DNA from: Pseudomonas sp. NKUCC02_KPG
GTDB taxonomy: Bacteria; Pseudomonadota; Gammaproteobacteria; Pseudomonadales; Pseudomonadaceae
Direction of reading: 5' to 3'
Length of the DNA stretch: 64,000 nt
Assembly (NCBI RefSeq): GCF_019345465.1
Contig: NZ_JAHKRC010000010.1
Location: 124,001-188,000 of the forward strand
Shown: positions 35,135 to 44,019 of the stretch, one piece after another
Numbering within the stretch: position 1 is the stretch's first letter
Layout of the letters: the number at the start of each line of letters is the position of its first letter
The notes under the pieces: model-generated
Told to the model about the DNA's origin: nothing
What the model saw: only the letters and a program-made list of their open reading frames with translations
Databases searched by the model: none
Position numbers and translations under genes: made by a program

Positions 35135-36346
35135 TTATGCTCCCTGAAGTATCAATGCGCCCTGCTCGCTCATCACGCCGCCGGTGCCGGAGACGTAGAC
35201 GCTGTCACAGCGCCCCAGTTGACGCTCACCAGCAGTGCCGGCGATCTGCGTCACCGCCTCGATCACCTGGCTCATGCCACCGGCCGAGGCCGACTGGCCG
35301 AAACTGAGTTGCCCGCCGTGAGTGTTCATCGGGAAATCCCCACGCCAGGTCAGGTCGTGTTCGCGCACGAACGCCATACCTTCGCCCTTGCCGCAGAAAC
35401 CGGCATCTTCCAGGGTCAGCAAGGTAGTGATGGTGTAGCAGTCGTAGATCTGCGCGGCATCGACGTCCTTGGGCTTGAGCCCGGCCATAGCAAAGGCCCG
35501 CTGGGAAGCCGGACCAATAGGCGTGTTCAGCATGTCTTGGGCATAGGTCGGCGACTTGAACGCCAGGTGCTCGCCAAAGCCGGTAATAAACGACGGACGT
35601 TTGCGGCAGCGGGCCGCCACCTCCTTGTTGGTGATGATCATCGCTGCGCCCCCGGCCACCGGCATGACGATTTCCAGGATGTGTAACGGGTCGGCGACCA
35701 TCTTGCTGGCCAGTACCTGTTCGATGGTCAACGGCTGGCCGTAGAACATCGCCTGCGGATTGGCCAGGGCGTTGGTGCGCTGGTCGACGGCGATCTTGGC
35801 CATCGCCCGCTGGTCATAGTCGTACTGTGCGGCATAACGCTGGGCAATCATCGCGTAGCCCGTGTTCTGGCCCATGTGCCCGTATGGCAGGTCGAACTCG
35901 GCTTCGGGCGCGCCAAATGCCGTGCTGTGTCCACCGAAGCGCATGGATCGGGCCATCCAGCCAGCGTCCTCTCCAGGGCCCAACGGCGCCATGCGTGCCG
36001 GGATTACGCACAGCACAGCCTGACACAGGCCAAGTTCGATGGCCGCGGCGGCGCGCCAGACCATACCCACCGACGTACAGCCGCCCAGGTCCACCACTTC
36101 GGCAAAGTTCAGACGCAACCCCAGGTACTCGGCGGCCATCGCCGGTACGAACACCGAGGCCTCATGAAAATGCGGGCCGTTGATCACCAGTCCGTCGAGG
36201 TCCGAGGCCTTGAGCCCGGCATCACGCAACGCTTGGGCCGCCAGGTCGGCGACTTGCTCAAGGTGAAACATCTTGGGTGCGGTCGAGTATTTTTCCGGCT
36301 TGTATTGTGCGGTGCCAACAATGGCCGCATGCCCTTTGAGCCCCAT
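35135..36346 (-). CDS. Thiolase-fold (SCP-x/Ltp-type) side-chain aldolase or thiolase
   Basis: A 403-aa thiolase-superfamily protein of the lipid-transfer (SCP-x thiolase) branch. GGCTSVGMVWRAAAAIELG (about residues 87-105) holds the possible nucleophile Cys, HPHDx-like INGPHFHEAS is near residue 55, and NTHGGQLSFGQSASAGG is near residue 337. The last motif lacks the Tyr seen in the Ltp2-like protein at 54877 (GGQLGEAY). It is paired with the DUF35-MaoC gene 4 bp downstream. It may be the first-cycle side-chain aldolase (Sal1-like) or a true thiolase. Confidence 0.8.
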   Translation of the reverse strand: MGLKGHAAIVGTAQYKPEKYSTAPKMFHLEQVADLAAQALRDAGLKASDLDGLVINGPHFHEASVFVPAMAAEYLGLRLNFAEVVDLGGCTSVGMVWRAAAAIELGLCQAVLCVIPARMAPLGPGEDAGWMARSMRFGGHSTAFGAPEAEFDLPYGHMGQNTGYAMIAQRYAAQYDYDQRAMAKIAVDQRTNALANPQAMFYGQPLTIEQVLASKMVADPLHILEIVMPVAGGAAMIITNKEVAARCRKRPSFITGFGEHLAFKSPTYAQDMLNTPIGPASQRAFAMAGLKPKDVDAAQIYDCYTITTLLTLEDAGFCGKGEGMAFVREHDLTWRGDFPMNTHGGQLSFGQSASAGGMSQVIEAVTQIAGTAGERQLGRCDSVYVSGTGGVMSEQGALILQGA

Positions 36347-36435
36347 AGTGCCTCCATGCCGAAGCGTTACGCTGCGGCGATTTTCAGGTTGTGTTGAAGG
36401 TCCGGTTACGCGGAAGCGATCCGGACCGTGGCCGA

Positions 36436-38103
36436 TCAGAAGGTGTATTTCATCGAGAACGTGGCGTAATCGCGGTCGGCGAACGGACGCTTGATCGGGT
36501 CCGGCTCACCCAGGTAGCCGATGTACTTCAAGCCGACTTCCAGATTGCCCAGGTACTTGAAGGTGGTGCCCATACTCAGGCGTCGGTCACCTTGCATCCC
36601 GGAGATGCTCCCGGCCATGGGTGTCGCGCCACTGAACACGTTGGAGAAGCTGAAGGGCACTTCCAGATCCCAGCCCTGGAAAACGCCCGGGTAACTGAAC
36701 GATGCGCCCACGGTGTAGGCACTGGACGACTTGGTGCGCATGCCGCCACTGGTGTTGTAGGTATAGTCATTGGAAGGCGCCACTAGAGGTGCCAGGGAAG
36801 GCAACAAGTTCACGCCTTGCAGGTTGGGTGCCGCCGAAACGGACTCGACGCTATCGACCTGCACGCGGATGACTTCGGCCGTCAGAGTGGTCTGGCTGGC
36901 CCAGGGACGGTCACCCAGAATACGCATCGCCGAAATCTGCATTTGCTGGCCCTTGCCCTTGGCGGGCACCGCGCCAAGGCCGGTATTGACCATCACCGGC
37001 GCACCGTCGCGGTACGACCATTCGCCGCCTAACTGGACGTCGCCGATCTTGGTCGAGGCGCTGATGCCGGTCAGCTTGATGTCTTCGAAGTATTTGATCC
37101 GGTAACCATTGCTGACGAAGGCGTTGAGGCCACCGCCCACTGGCAGCGGGTCGTAGCCGACCAGGGCGGTGGCCGGGTTCTTGTCATGGTAGTTGACGTG
37201 GAACAACGACAGCTCGATGGCCGGTACCGGGCGGTAGCGCATCTGGACGCCCCACTGGCCGCCATCCCGCGGTTCGTCAGTGCCACGGTAAGCGATCTTC
37301 TGGCCATTGGCGTAGATGAACTCGCGACCGGGTCCAACCACGTCGCTGCTCGACAGGTAGCTACCCACCGGCGGTAGTTCAGTGCCCTTCCATTCGTATT
37401 GCACGTATGCACCGAAGGTCACACTGGGGTTGAGGCGGAACGAGCCGGAGAGCTGCCCGACCGGCAACAGCACTTCCTTGACTTCAACACCCGGCTGGGA
37501 TGCTTTCACCGCATCCGACGGGTTCTGTACGCCGTTCACACCCGGGTAGTACAAACTCTCGCCCCAGGATTCGATATGTCGCCCGGCCTTGACGTCGAGC
37601 ATGGTGTCATTGTCGAAACGCCAGCCGCTGAACACATAGGCGTCGAGCAGACGGGTGCGCCCTCCGCTGTAGTAACGGGTGTCACTGGTGAACTCGTCAT
37701 TGCTGCCGGTTTTGTTCACGGTGGCGGGCGAATTGTTGTCGTTCCCGCGGTGGTAGACGTCATCGTAGAAAGTACTGCCGCGCACCACAGCACCATAGTT
37801 GTCCTTGCGCAGGATCATTTCGCCCAGCGCGCCCACACGGTTAGTGGTCAGGCTGCCACGGTCGAAGTTGCGGTTGGCATCGTCGGCGTTGATCGTCATC
37901 AAACGATTGCTCTGGCTGCCGGTCCGCACACCGACGCCATAACTGGTCGTTACCGACCAGTCCATGGTCAAACCGTTGTCGAACTCGACCGTATCACCGG
38001 CCCATGCCGTTGTAGACACCAGCGCTACGGCTGCCGCCAGGCTGCTGACCTGAAACACCCTCGAACCCATGACCGTAGTGTTATTGTTGTTTTTGTTGAT
38101 CAC
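36436..38103 (-). CDS. DUF1302 outer-membrane beta-barrel protein (copy 2)
   Basis: A 555-aa paralogue of 21898-23538. GTG 38103 is taken as start because GGAGAG lies just upstream. The leader runs through a hydrophobic stretch (SLAAAVALVSTTAWAG) typical of a signal peptide, and the chain ends in FSMKYTF. Shared blocks include NFDRGSLTTNRVG, GRHIESWGESLYYPG and ASQTTLTAEV. It is encoded between the MBL hydrolase and the thiolase, so it is regulated with the side-chain genes. Probably an outer-membrane pore for another steroid form. Confidence 0.85.
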   Translation of the reverse strand: MINKNNNNTTVMGSRVFQVSSLAAAVALVSTTAWAGDTVEFDNGLTMDWSVTTSYGVGVRTGSQSNRLMTINADDANRNFDRGSLTTNRVGALGEMILRKDNYGAVVRGSTFYDDVYHRGNDNNSPATVNKTGSNDEFTSDTRYYSGGRTRLLDAYVFSGWRFDNDTMLDVKAGRHIESWGESLYYPGVNGVQNPSDAVKASQPGVEVKEVLLPVGQLSGSFRLNPSVTFGAYVQYEWKGTELPPVGSYLSSSDVVGPGREFIYANGQKIAYRGTDEPRDGGQWGVQMRYRPVPAIELSLFHVNYHDKNPATALVGYDPLPVGGGLNAFVSNGYRIKYFEDIKLTGISASTKIGDVQLGGEWSYRDGAPVMVNTGLGAVPAKGKGQQMQISAMRILGDRPWASQTTLTAEVIRVQVDSVESVSAAPNLQGVNLLPSLAPLVAPSNDYTYNTSGGMRTKSSSAYTVGASFSYPGVFQGWDLEVPFSFSNVFSGATPMAGSISGMQGDRRLSMGTTFKYLGNLEVGLKYIGYLGEPDPIKRPFADRDYATFSMKYTF

Positions 38104-38170
38104 ACTGACTCTCCTGAAGGGCAACCGCATGGCTGCCTGGAATGTTCAACACCGCTGCCGTGCCATCCGC

Positions 38171-39256
38171 TCAAAACACATTGAGCGGGTTAACTGAGCA
38201 CGCTCCCCTTACAGCACTCCGGTAGCGATACCGCCCCCGGTCCTCTTCCCGCGCAAGCGACCCTTCGGCCACCAGGTAGTTGGCATGCGCCAACGTTTCA
38301 CCAAGCGCCATCAGTTCGTCGAAACGGCCCGACAGCTTGGGAAATAAAACGGCCATCAGTTCGAGCGCAGTACGCGGCTCATCACAGTTGGCCAGCACCA
38401 GCGCCAGATGCGCCCGGTGATGCGCCTCCAGTTGATCCAGACGCTGATGCAAATTGAAAAAAGGCCGCTCGTGCGCCGGCAGCACCAGCACACTGTCGGG
38501 CAAGGCGCGTAAATGCTCGATGGAATCAAGCCAGTCGCGCAGCGGGTTGGCTAATGGCTCCGTGGCATGCACGCCAACAGTGGAGGTAATGCGCGGCAGC
38601 ACCTGGTCGCCGGAAATCAGCAAGCCGTCATCGGCGGCATACAGGCAGGCATGCTCCGGCGAGTGACCGCGCCCGATGACCACCTGCCAGCTGCGGCCAC
38701 CGATATTCAGGAGGCTGCCCTCGCGTAATCGCCGGTAATGGTTCAGTGGCGCTGGCAGAAAATGGGCGTTGCTCATCACCGCGAACATCTCGGTGCTCTG
38801 CTCGTCAGCCACGCCAGCCTTGCGGTAGAAGTCGAGAAAGTCCCAGCCCGGTGGTTGACCGGCGGGAAACTTGAGGTGCAGCGAGTGGAACTCACTGGCG
38901 GTCATGTAAACCGGACATTGAAAACGTTCCGAAAGCCATGCGGCCACCCCGGCATGGTCGGAGTGAAAGTGGGTGCAGACGACTGCCAGCACCGGCAGGC
39001 CAGCACAGACTTCATTCAGCACCCGGTCCCAGACTTCGCGGGTCTGCTCGGTGTTCATGCCGGTGTCTACCACCACCCAGCCGTCGGTGTGACGCAGCAG
39101 GTAGAGGTTTATATGGTCCAGGCGAAACGGCAGCGGCATACGCAACCACCAGACACCTGGCGCCACTTCGCGCACTTGCCCGGCGTCGGGCGCCTGATGC
39201 CATGGATACCGCAGGCCGCCGCGCAGTTCGTGACCGTTGTCGTCAAGATCAGTCAT
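38171..39256 (-). CDS. MBL-fold metallohydrolase
   Basis: A 361-aa metallo-beta-lactamase-fold protein. The zinc motif THFHSDHAG (about residues 95-103), a downstream His in GRGHSPEHACL, the bridging Asp in LLISGDQVLP and a C-terminal His in VLPAHERPF complete a two-metal site. A long C-terminal helical extension (about 270-361) resembles the MBL group annotated as acyl-CoA thioesterase-like. Its start overlaps the upstream CoA ligase stop by 8 nt, so the two are coupled. It could hydrolyse a steroid-CoA thioester or a lactone; inference only. Confidence 0.8.
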   Translation of the reverse strand: MTDLDDNGHELRGGLRYPWHQAPDAGQVREVAPGVWWLRMPLPFRLDHINLYLLRHTDGWVVVDTGMNTEQTREVWDRVLNEVCAGLPVLAVVCTHFHSDHAGVAAWLSERFQCPVYMTASEFHSLHLKFPAGQPPGWDFLDFYRKAGVADEQSTEMFAVMSNAHFLPAPLNHYRRLREGSLLNIGGRSWQVVIGRGHSPEHACLYAADDGLLISGDQVLPRITSTVGVHATEPLANPLRDWLDSIEHLRALPDSVLVLPAHERPFFNLHQRLDQLEAHHRAHLALVLANCDEPRTALELMAVLFPKLSGRFDELMALGETLAHANYLVAEGSLAREEDRGRYRYRSAVRGACSVNPLNVF

Positions 39257-41102
39257 GGTGGGCCACCGCGAAGAGTGTCAGTCCGGCTCGCGCCAGAGCC
39301 TCTACCGAATAGGGCACATAAGTGCGGGCGTGCTCATCGCGGATGAACAACGGATCGCTGCAACGTTTCGGGCAGTAGCCCTGGCGTTGCAGATCGACCT
39401 TGCGCAGCTTGAAGCTGGCCGTCAGGTCTGCCGACTGGGTGACCCGCACGAACACCGGTGCCGCATAGCGCGGCAGGCGCGTTTCGGTCAGGTCGTACAG
39501 GGCGGCCGGATCGAACGCCTGGTCCTCCTGCATCAGCACCGCGGCCATGCCGGCGCGTCCTTCATGGCCCGGTACCTGGACGCCATAGACGTTGATCAGC
39601 TCCACGCCCGACAGATCGCTCAGCGCGTCCGCCACTTCCTGGGTCGATACGTTCTCGCTTTTCCAGCGATAGGTATCGCCGATGCGGTCGACGAAGTAGC
39701 AGTAACCGTCGGCGTCCTCGCGCAGCAAGTCGCCGGAGCTCCAGTAGGCATCTCCTTGGCGGAACACATTGCGGCGAATTTTGCTCTCGCTGGCCTCGCT
39801 TGAGGTGTAACCCTCGAATCGCCCGCCACCAATGTCCGGGTGATCGACGATGAAGCCCATGGCCTCGCCAACCTCACCCACTTTGCAGACTTGATAGAAA
39901 CCGTTTTCGTCGCGTGGATGGCAGTCGTTTTCGATGTCGTAACGCACCAGCCGCAGGTTTGTTTTGTTCCAGTCGGGCACGCGTCCGCAGGAACCGAAGT
40001 AGTTGTCGACATTAATGACCGTGGTATTGGCCTCGGTGGCGCCCCAACCTTCGAACACCTGGATCGGACCGAAGCGCTCAAGCCAGCGCTGCCAGGACTC
40101 CGGCGACAGACCGGCACCGAGCATGCAGCGCAGACTGTGCTCGCGCTCACCCGCGTGAGCCGGCTGATTGAGCAGATAGCGGCAGATCTCGCCGATGTAC
40201 TGGAAGATGGTGATCTGGTGACGTGCGACGTCCTTCCAGAACTCTCGCACGCTGAACTTGCGGCGCACCACGATGGCAGCACCCACCCGCAGGGCGGTGG
40301 AGGTCACCGACGTGGCAGCAGCACCGTGGTACAGCGGCAGACAGCAATAAAACACGTCCTCGCAAGTGGCTTGCAGAGTGGTTTCCATCACATCGCCCGA
40401 GGACATCCAGCGCATGTGGCTGTAGCGCGCCGCCTTGGGCAAGCCCGTGGTACCCGAGGTGAAGATCAGCAGGGTTGGGGTCTGCGCTTCGATGTGCGCG
40501 CGGATATCCGGAGGGAACGGCGTGCGCGGGGCTTTCTCCAGACGTGCATCGAAATGCCCGTCGACGCTCTTGGGCAGCGGTTCGGTCCAGGGATTTTCCG
40601 GGTCGCGTATCAGCCAGCACGGCAGGTCCGGAAAATCTTCGGTGGCCTGCACATTAGCCAGACATTCCTCGCCTATCACCAACGCCTTGGCTTCGGTGGT
40701 TTGCAGCGCATGCAGCAGCGGGCGACCGCTGACCTGAGTGTTGATGAAGGCCACCACCACCCCGAGCTTGACCAGGCCGAACCAGGTGCAGAAGAACGCT
40801 GGACGGTTTTCCATGACCAGGGCGCAGACATCGCCAGCGCGCAGGCCATTGGCATAAAAAGTGTGTGCCATCTGATTGGCCAGCGCGTCGACCTCACAGT
40901 AGCTCAGGGTCTGCTCGCCGTAGATCAGGAACGCGCGTTCGCCCTGGTCACGAGCCTGTTGTTCGAGGCGATCCGCCAGCGTGTAGTGGTCGCCCGGCTT
41001 GATCAGCCCGGCGGCAACCGAGCGCTGATCGAGTAATGCCTGGGTCTGCTCACGCGGTACCGGGCGGGTCGGCAGGACGCCGGGAAGGTCGTTCAAGTTC
41101 AT
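39249..41102 (-). CDS. FATP-type (SLC27-like) acyl-CoA synthetase, copy 1
   Basis: A 617-aa ANL ligase of the very-long-chain/bile acid branch. The ATP loop LLIFTSGTTGLPKAARYSH, the GWGATEAN segment, YWSSGDLL and RIGDTYRWKSENVSTQEV are as in FATP enzymes. ATG 41102 overlaps the preceding truncated gene's stop. Mammalian bile acid-CoA ligase belongs to this branch, so activation of the C24 carboxyl is attractive. A paralogue is at 44020-45882. Confidence 0.86.
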   Translation of the reverse strand: MNLNDLPGVLPTRPVPREQTQALLDQRSVAAGLIKPGDHYTLADRLEQQARDQGERAFLIYGEQTLSYCEVDALANQMAHTFYANGLRAGDVCALVMENRPAFFCTWFGLVKLGVVVAFINTQVSGRPLLHALQTTEAKALVIGEECLANVQATEDFPDLPCWLIRDPENPWTEPLPKSVDGHFDARLEKAPRTPFPPDIRAHIEAQTPTLLIFTSGTTGLPKAARYSHMRWMSSGDVMETTLQATCEDVFYCCLPLYHGAAATSVTSTALRVGAAIVVRRKFSVREFWKDVARHQITIFQYIGEICRYLLNQPAHAGEREHSLRCMLGAGLSPESWQRWLERFGPIQVFEGWGATEANTTVINVDNYFGSCGRVPDWNKTNLRLVRYDIENDCHPRDENGFYQVCKVGEVGEAMGFIVDHPDIGGGRFEGYTSSEASESKIRRNVFRQGDAYWSSGDLLREDADGYCYFVDRIGDTYRWKSENVSTQEVADALSDLSGVELINVYGVQVPGHEGRAGMAAVLMQEDQAFDPAALYDLTETRLPRYAAPVFVRVTQSADLTASFKLRKVDLQRQGYCPKRCSDPLFIRDEHARTYVPYSVEALARAGLTLFAVAHHD

Positions 41103-41443
41103 TGCGCCATCTCCTGGGCGATTGCTTGATAGTCCGGGTAGCCAGCCGAGCCCGGCGTGTAGAAGGTCTTGCGATCGAAACGGCGCAGCGCCAGGCATCG
41201 CTTCAAGCGCTTCACCCGATCGGGGTTGGCAATAAAGTGACGACCAAACGACACAGTGGTCCCCTCGCCCGACGCGAGCGCGGCACTGGCCGAAGGGCCG
41301 TCGAAACCATCATTGAAAATCAAGGCATGGGGACTGTGCCGACGCGCCAGAGCGAAGGCATCACTGCGAGTCATGGAGACCATGACAATGCGGTTGGCCA
41401 GTTGCAGCTCGCCCAGGGCGACCGGCTCTAACAAGACGCTCAT
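41099..41443 (-). pseudogene. NemA-like alkene reductase with internal deletion
   Basis: A 114-aa frame. The first about 30 residues (LLEPVALGELQLANRIVMV) are the N-terminus of an old-yellow-enzyme. From LIFNDGFDGPSASAALASG through FGRHFIANPDRVKRL to FYTPGSAGYPDY they are its C-terminus. Some 250 central residues, including most of the FMN barrel, are missing, yet the join stays in frame. It has a strong operator 115 bp upstream and is coupled to the FATP ligase gene, so its transcription and translation may persist although the product cannot fold as a barrel. Confidence 0.78.
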
Positions 41444-41557
41444 TTCAACTCCTCAGCTTTTTTGTTTTCAGGCTGTCGAATCACTTGCAGCAGCTTGGGC
41501 AAGCACTGACACGCCAGCGAATATGGGCTGAATCATTGACGTTGAACGCGCGCGAAA

Positions 41558-41575
41558 CATCGTCCGACAAGACTA
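41558..41575. promoter_or_regulatory. Regulon operator upstream of OYE'-ligase operon
   Basis: CATCGTCCGACAAGACTA, 115 bp before the truncated reductase start. Confidence 0.68.
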
Positions 41576-41951
41576 GGTTCAAGACTCTGGTCGAGCTGTT
41601 TCGCACGGCCTCGTTCCAGTGCCTGGCATTGACCGGCGGCGCGGAGGCGATGGCCAGCGACACCATCGGCACCTGGAGCCCGGTCAGCGACATCGACAAA
41701 GCGTCAACCGCGACGGTTCGATCCTGCTACAACGCCCTGCAGAACACCGACACCCTGTCCCTGCAACCCATCGCCGCCAGGTGCCAGGCTGAAAAGTTCG
41801 AGCAGTTCTGCGGGATTGGGTGACTCAGCTTTTGTGATGACTCACAACTGGAAATGCAGGGGGACTTGAGGGGGTATTGGCTGATGCAGGGTGGGATTGA
41901 ACACAGTGATGCCCAACGACAAAGAGCTCGGCACGTTGCTGCTGATCAAAC

Positions 41952-41994
41952 GCGGGGCGCCTCCCCAAGCGGGAGCTACACACAGACGCCCCGC
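41952..41994 (-). terminator. Putative terminator after epimerase gene
   Basis: Arms GCGGGGCG/CGCCCCGC just beyond the minus-strand epimerase stop, followed on that strand by GTTTGATC. Short T content keeps confidence moderate. Confidence 0.45.
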
Positions 41995-41999
41995 TTCAC

Positions 42000-42905
42000 T
42001 TACGCGCGGTACTGCCTGACCACCTCGCCAATCGCACGCTGGATGTCACCGCGAACATAGCCCAACAAAGCCGTTTCCGTGACGTCGGGCTCGTAACTCA
42101 CAGTGCTCCCGCGACCGGTGTAGATCGCTGAATCCGGCAACATAGGATGCTCCTGGTCCAGGGCCGGTACCTGCTCCTCGTTGCCAACGGCGCGCAGAAA
42201 ACTCTCGAAGTATTGCGCGTAGCTGAGGTTTTCGTCCCCTACCAAATAAGCCTTGCCCGACTCGCCACGCAGCAGCGCGCCAAGGATTGCCTGGGACAAC
42301 GAGCGGGTGGAGATGAAGTTGCTGCCGCCGACCGGGCCAAAGAACGGCAAAGGTGCGAACTGGCCTTCGGCATAGCGGGTATAAGCCTCGAACATATCCA
42401 CTTTGAGCCCCGGTACCGCGCCGACCACGAAGGGCGCATTGATGCTGCACACCTTGAAATCGGCGGTGACCAGGGCGCGCACGGCTTCGTCCGCCAGGTG
42501 CCGCGAGCGTACGTACGGCACAGTGTCGATCAGCGCCGGTGCCACTTGCGGGTAGAAACTGCCTACCAGCACCGCCTGCTTGATACCCGCGCTGCGTGCC
42601 AGTTCGAAGAGGCGCGGAATGGCCTCGACGTTGGCTCGCTGCCAGTGGGCGTCGATGTCGCCATCTTGCGGAACGTGGCGGATGTCGTTGCCGGCGGCGA
42701 ACACCAGGGCATCGAAGCGAGACAGGTCGTCCTGTTTGAACGTCCCGGCGACATAGTCGCCCTGCAGCTGATTCAATTCGGCCAGAGCGCTGCCTGCGGC
42801 GGCCGGTTTGCGTCCGGCGATGGTCACCTCGTGGCCATTAGCCTGGAGGTGCAGAGCTGCATGACCGCCGATCAGGCCGGTCCCGCCAATCACAAGAATC
42901 TTCAT
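42000..42905 (-). CDS. NAD-dependent epimerase/dehydratase-like (extended SDR) protein
   Basis: A 301-aa atypical/extended SDR. N-terminal ILVIGGTGLIGGHAALHL (residues 3-20) binds the cofactor; the canonical YxxxK pair is not obvious, although YVRSRHLADE near residue 130 may be a degenerate version. It lies downstream of the SDR at 43015 with a 109-bp gap. Possible roles include oxidation of a 3-hydroxyl or isomerisation of a 3-keto-5-ene steroid, since 3-beta-HSD/isomerases are extended SDRs; not provable here. Confidence 0.72.
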   Translation of the reverse strand: MKILVIGGTGLIGGHAALHLQANGHEVTIAGRKPAAAGSALAELNQLQGDYVAGTFKQDDLSRFDALVFAAGNDIRHVPQDGDIDAHWQRANVEAIPRLFELARSAGIKQAVLVGSFYPQVAPALIDTVPYVRSRHLADEAVRALVTADFKVCSINAPFVVGAVPGLKVDMFEAYTRYAEGQFAPLPFFGPVGGSNFISTRSLSQAILGALLRGESGKAYLVGDENLSYAQYFESFLRAVGNEEQVPALDQEHPMLPDSAIYTGRGSTVSYEPDVTETALLGYVRGDIQRAIGEVVRQYRA

Positions 42906-43014
42906 CGGTTAATCACTCTTGCTTGAGCCCGCATTCGGGCCGATTCGGTAAGCATGCCCAGGCAATGCCAGACACGAAAAACAGATAACCCGCGCAGGGT
43001 TCTGCGCGGTATTT

Positions 43015-43851
43015 TCAGAAGTTGAAGCCGTTGCCGCTCATCACTGGCACGTTGGTCCAGGTGCCTCGCGGGTCGCGATACCAGCCTGCAGCGGCCAACG
43101 CCCCGCCGTCCACATGCAGGGTGGTGCCGGTCATCCAGGCTGCCAACGGGCTGGCGAGGAAAAGCGCGGCGCCGGCCATGTCCTCGGCTTTACCGAAACG
43201 GCCCAGGGGAAGCCAGTGGGGGATCTGTTCCCGATGCTCCGGGGCAATCATTGCCGACACCGGCAGTTGCGGCGTCTCGGTGGACTCAGGAGCAATCTGG
43301 TTGACGCGGATACCCACGGGCCCCAGTTCCAGCGCCAGGCTTTTGGTGAAACCGCCAATGGCAGACTTGAAGGCAGCGTAGACGCTGCAGTTAGGGATAC
43401 CCCGGAAGCCTTCGATCGACGACAGGCTGATGATGCTTCCACCAGCACCCTGGCGGCGCAGCAGCGGCAACATGGCGCGCGTCACGCGGAAAATATGCTG
43501 CAGGTTGACGGCGTACAGGCGATCGATGTCATCGTCGGTGTAGCTGTCGAAGGGCTTGGCGATCATCAGTGAATCGCCGACGTTGTTCACCAGCACATCG
43601 AGTCCGCCGAAGCGCGACTCGACCTGTTCGGCCAAAGTCGCCACTTGTTCCTTGCCGGTGATGTCGCCTTCCACGACAAGTGCTTCGACACCGGCAGTGT
43701 CCAGCCAGCTGCGCACCTGCGCAGCCCGTTCGGCATCGATTTCAGCCACTACCAGGCGTGCACCCGCACGGCCGAAAGCCTCGACTATCGCCCGCCCTAT
43801 ACCCACGCCACCACCGGTGACGAGAACCGTCTTGCCTTTGAAATCGAGCAT
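43015..43851 (-). CDS. SDR-family oxidoreductase
   Basis: A 278-aa classical SDR. TGGGVGIGRAIVEAFGRAG (about residues 12-30), NNVG near residue 89, YAAFKSAIGG (catalytic pair about 158-162) and HVDGGALA at the C-terminus are present. An unusual 20-residue tail after the usual end (WYRDPRGTW onward) is rich in Trp, Gly and Asn. Likely a hydroxysteroid dehydrogenase for C7 or C12, by context. An operator lies 119 bp upstream. Confidence 0.8.
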   Translation of the reverse strand: MLDFKGKTVLVTGGGVGIGRAIVEAFGRAGARLVVAEIDAERAAQVRSWLDTAGVEALVVEGDITGKEQVATLAEQVESRFGGLDVLVNNVGDSLMIAKPFDSYTDDDIDRLYAVNLQHIFRVTRAMLPLLRRQGAGGSIISLSSIEGFRGIPNCSVYAAFKSAIGGFTKSLALELGPVGIRVNQIAPESTETPQLPVSAMIAPEHREQIPHWLPLGRFGKAEDMAGAALFLASPLAAWMTGTTLHVDGGALAAAGWYRDPRGTWTNVPVMSGNGFNF

Positions 43852-43969
43852 GCTGCCATCCCTCTTGTTTTTGTTCGATCGATGGACCTGCGGTCGACTC
43901 GCAAATAACCCAGGTACAGATTTGGTGCGCAGTTGGCCCGGAATTATTTGCAGCTCCCCGCAAGGCAGG

Positions 43970-43987
43970 CATCGTCCGATGGGACTA
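43970..43987. promoter_or_regulatory. Regulon operator upstream of SDR-epimerase unit
   Basis: CATCGTCCGATGGGACTA, 119 bp before the SDR start at 43851. It falls within the gap before the next ligase gene. Confidence 0.68.
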
Positions 43988-44019
43988 CCGTCGAAGCGGC
44001 ATGAGGGTTATCGCAAACA

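Larger units (their letters stand above)
41444..41999. other. 556-bp intergenic region
   Basis: Contains the operator at 41558-41575 and a GC-rich hairpin at 41952-41994. A plus-strand open frame (41485-41823) matches nothing I know and crosses the operator, so it is not called. Confidence 0.55.

Noticed and set aside
41485..41823. 112-aa plus-strand open frame
   Set aside because: No recognisable family and it runs across a well-preserved operator.
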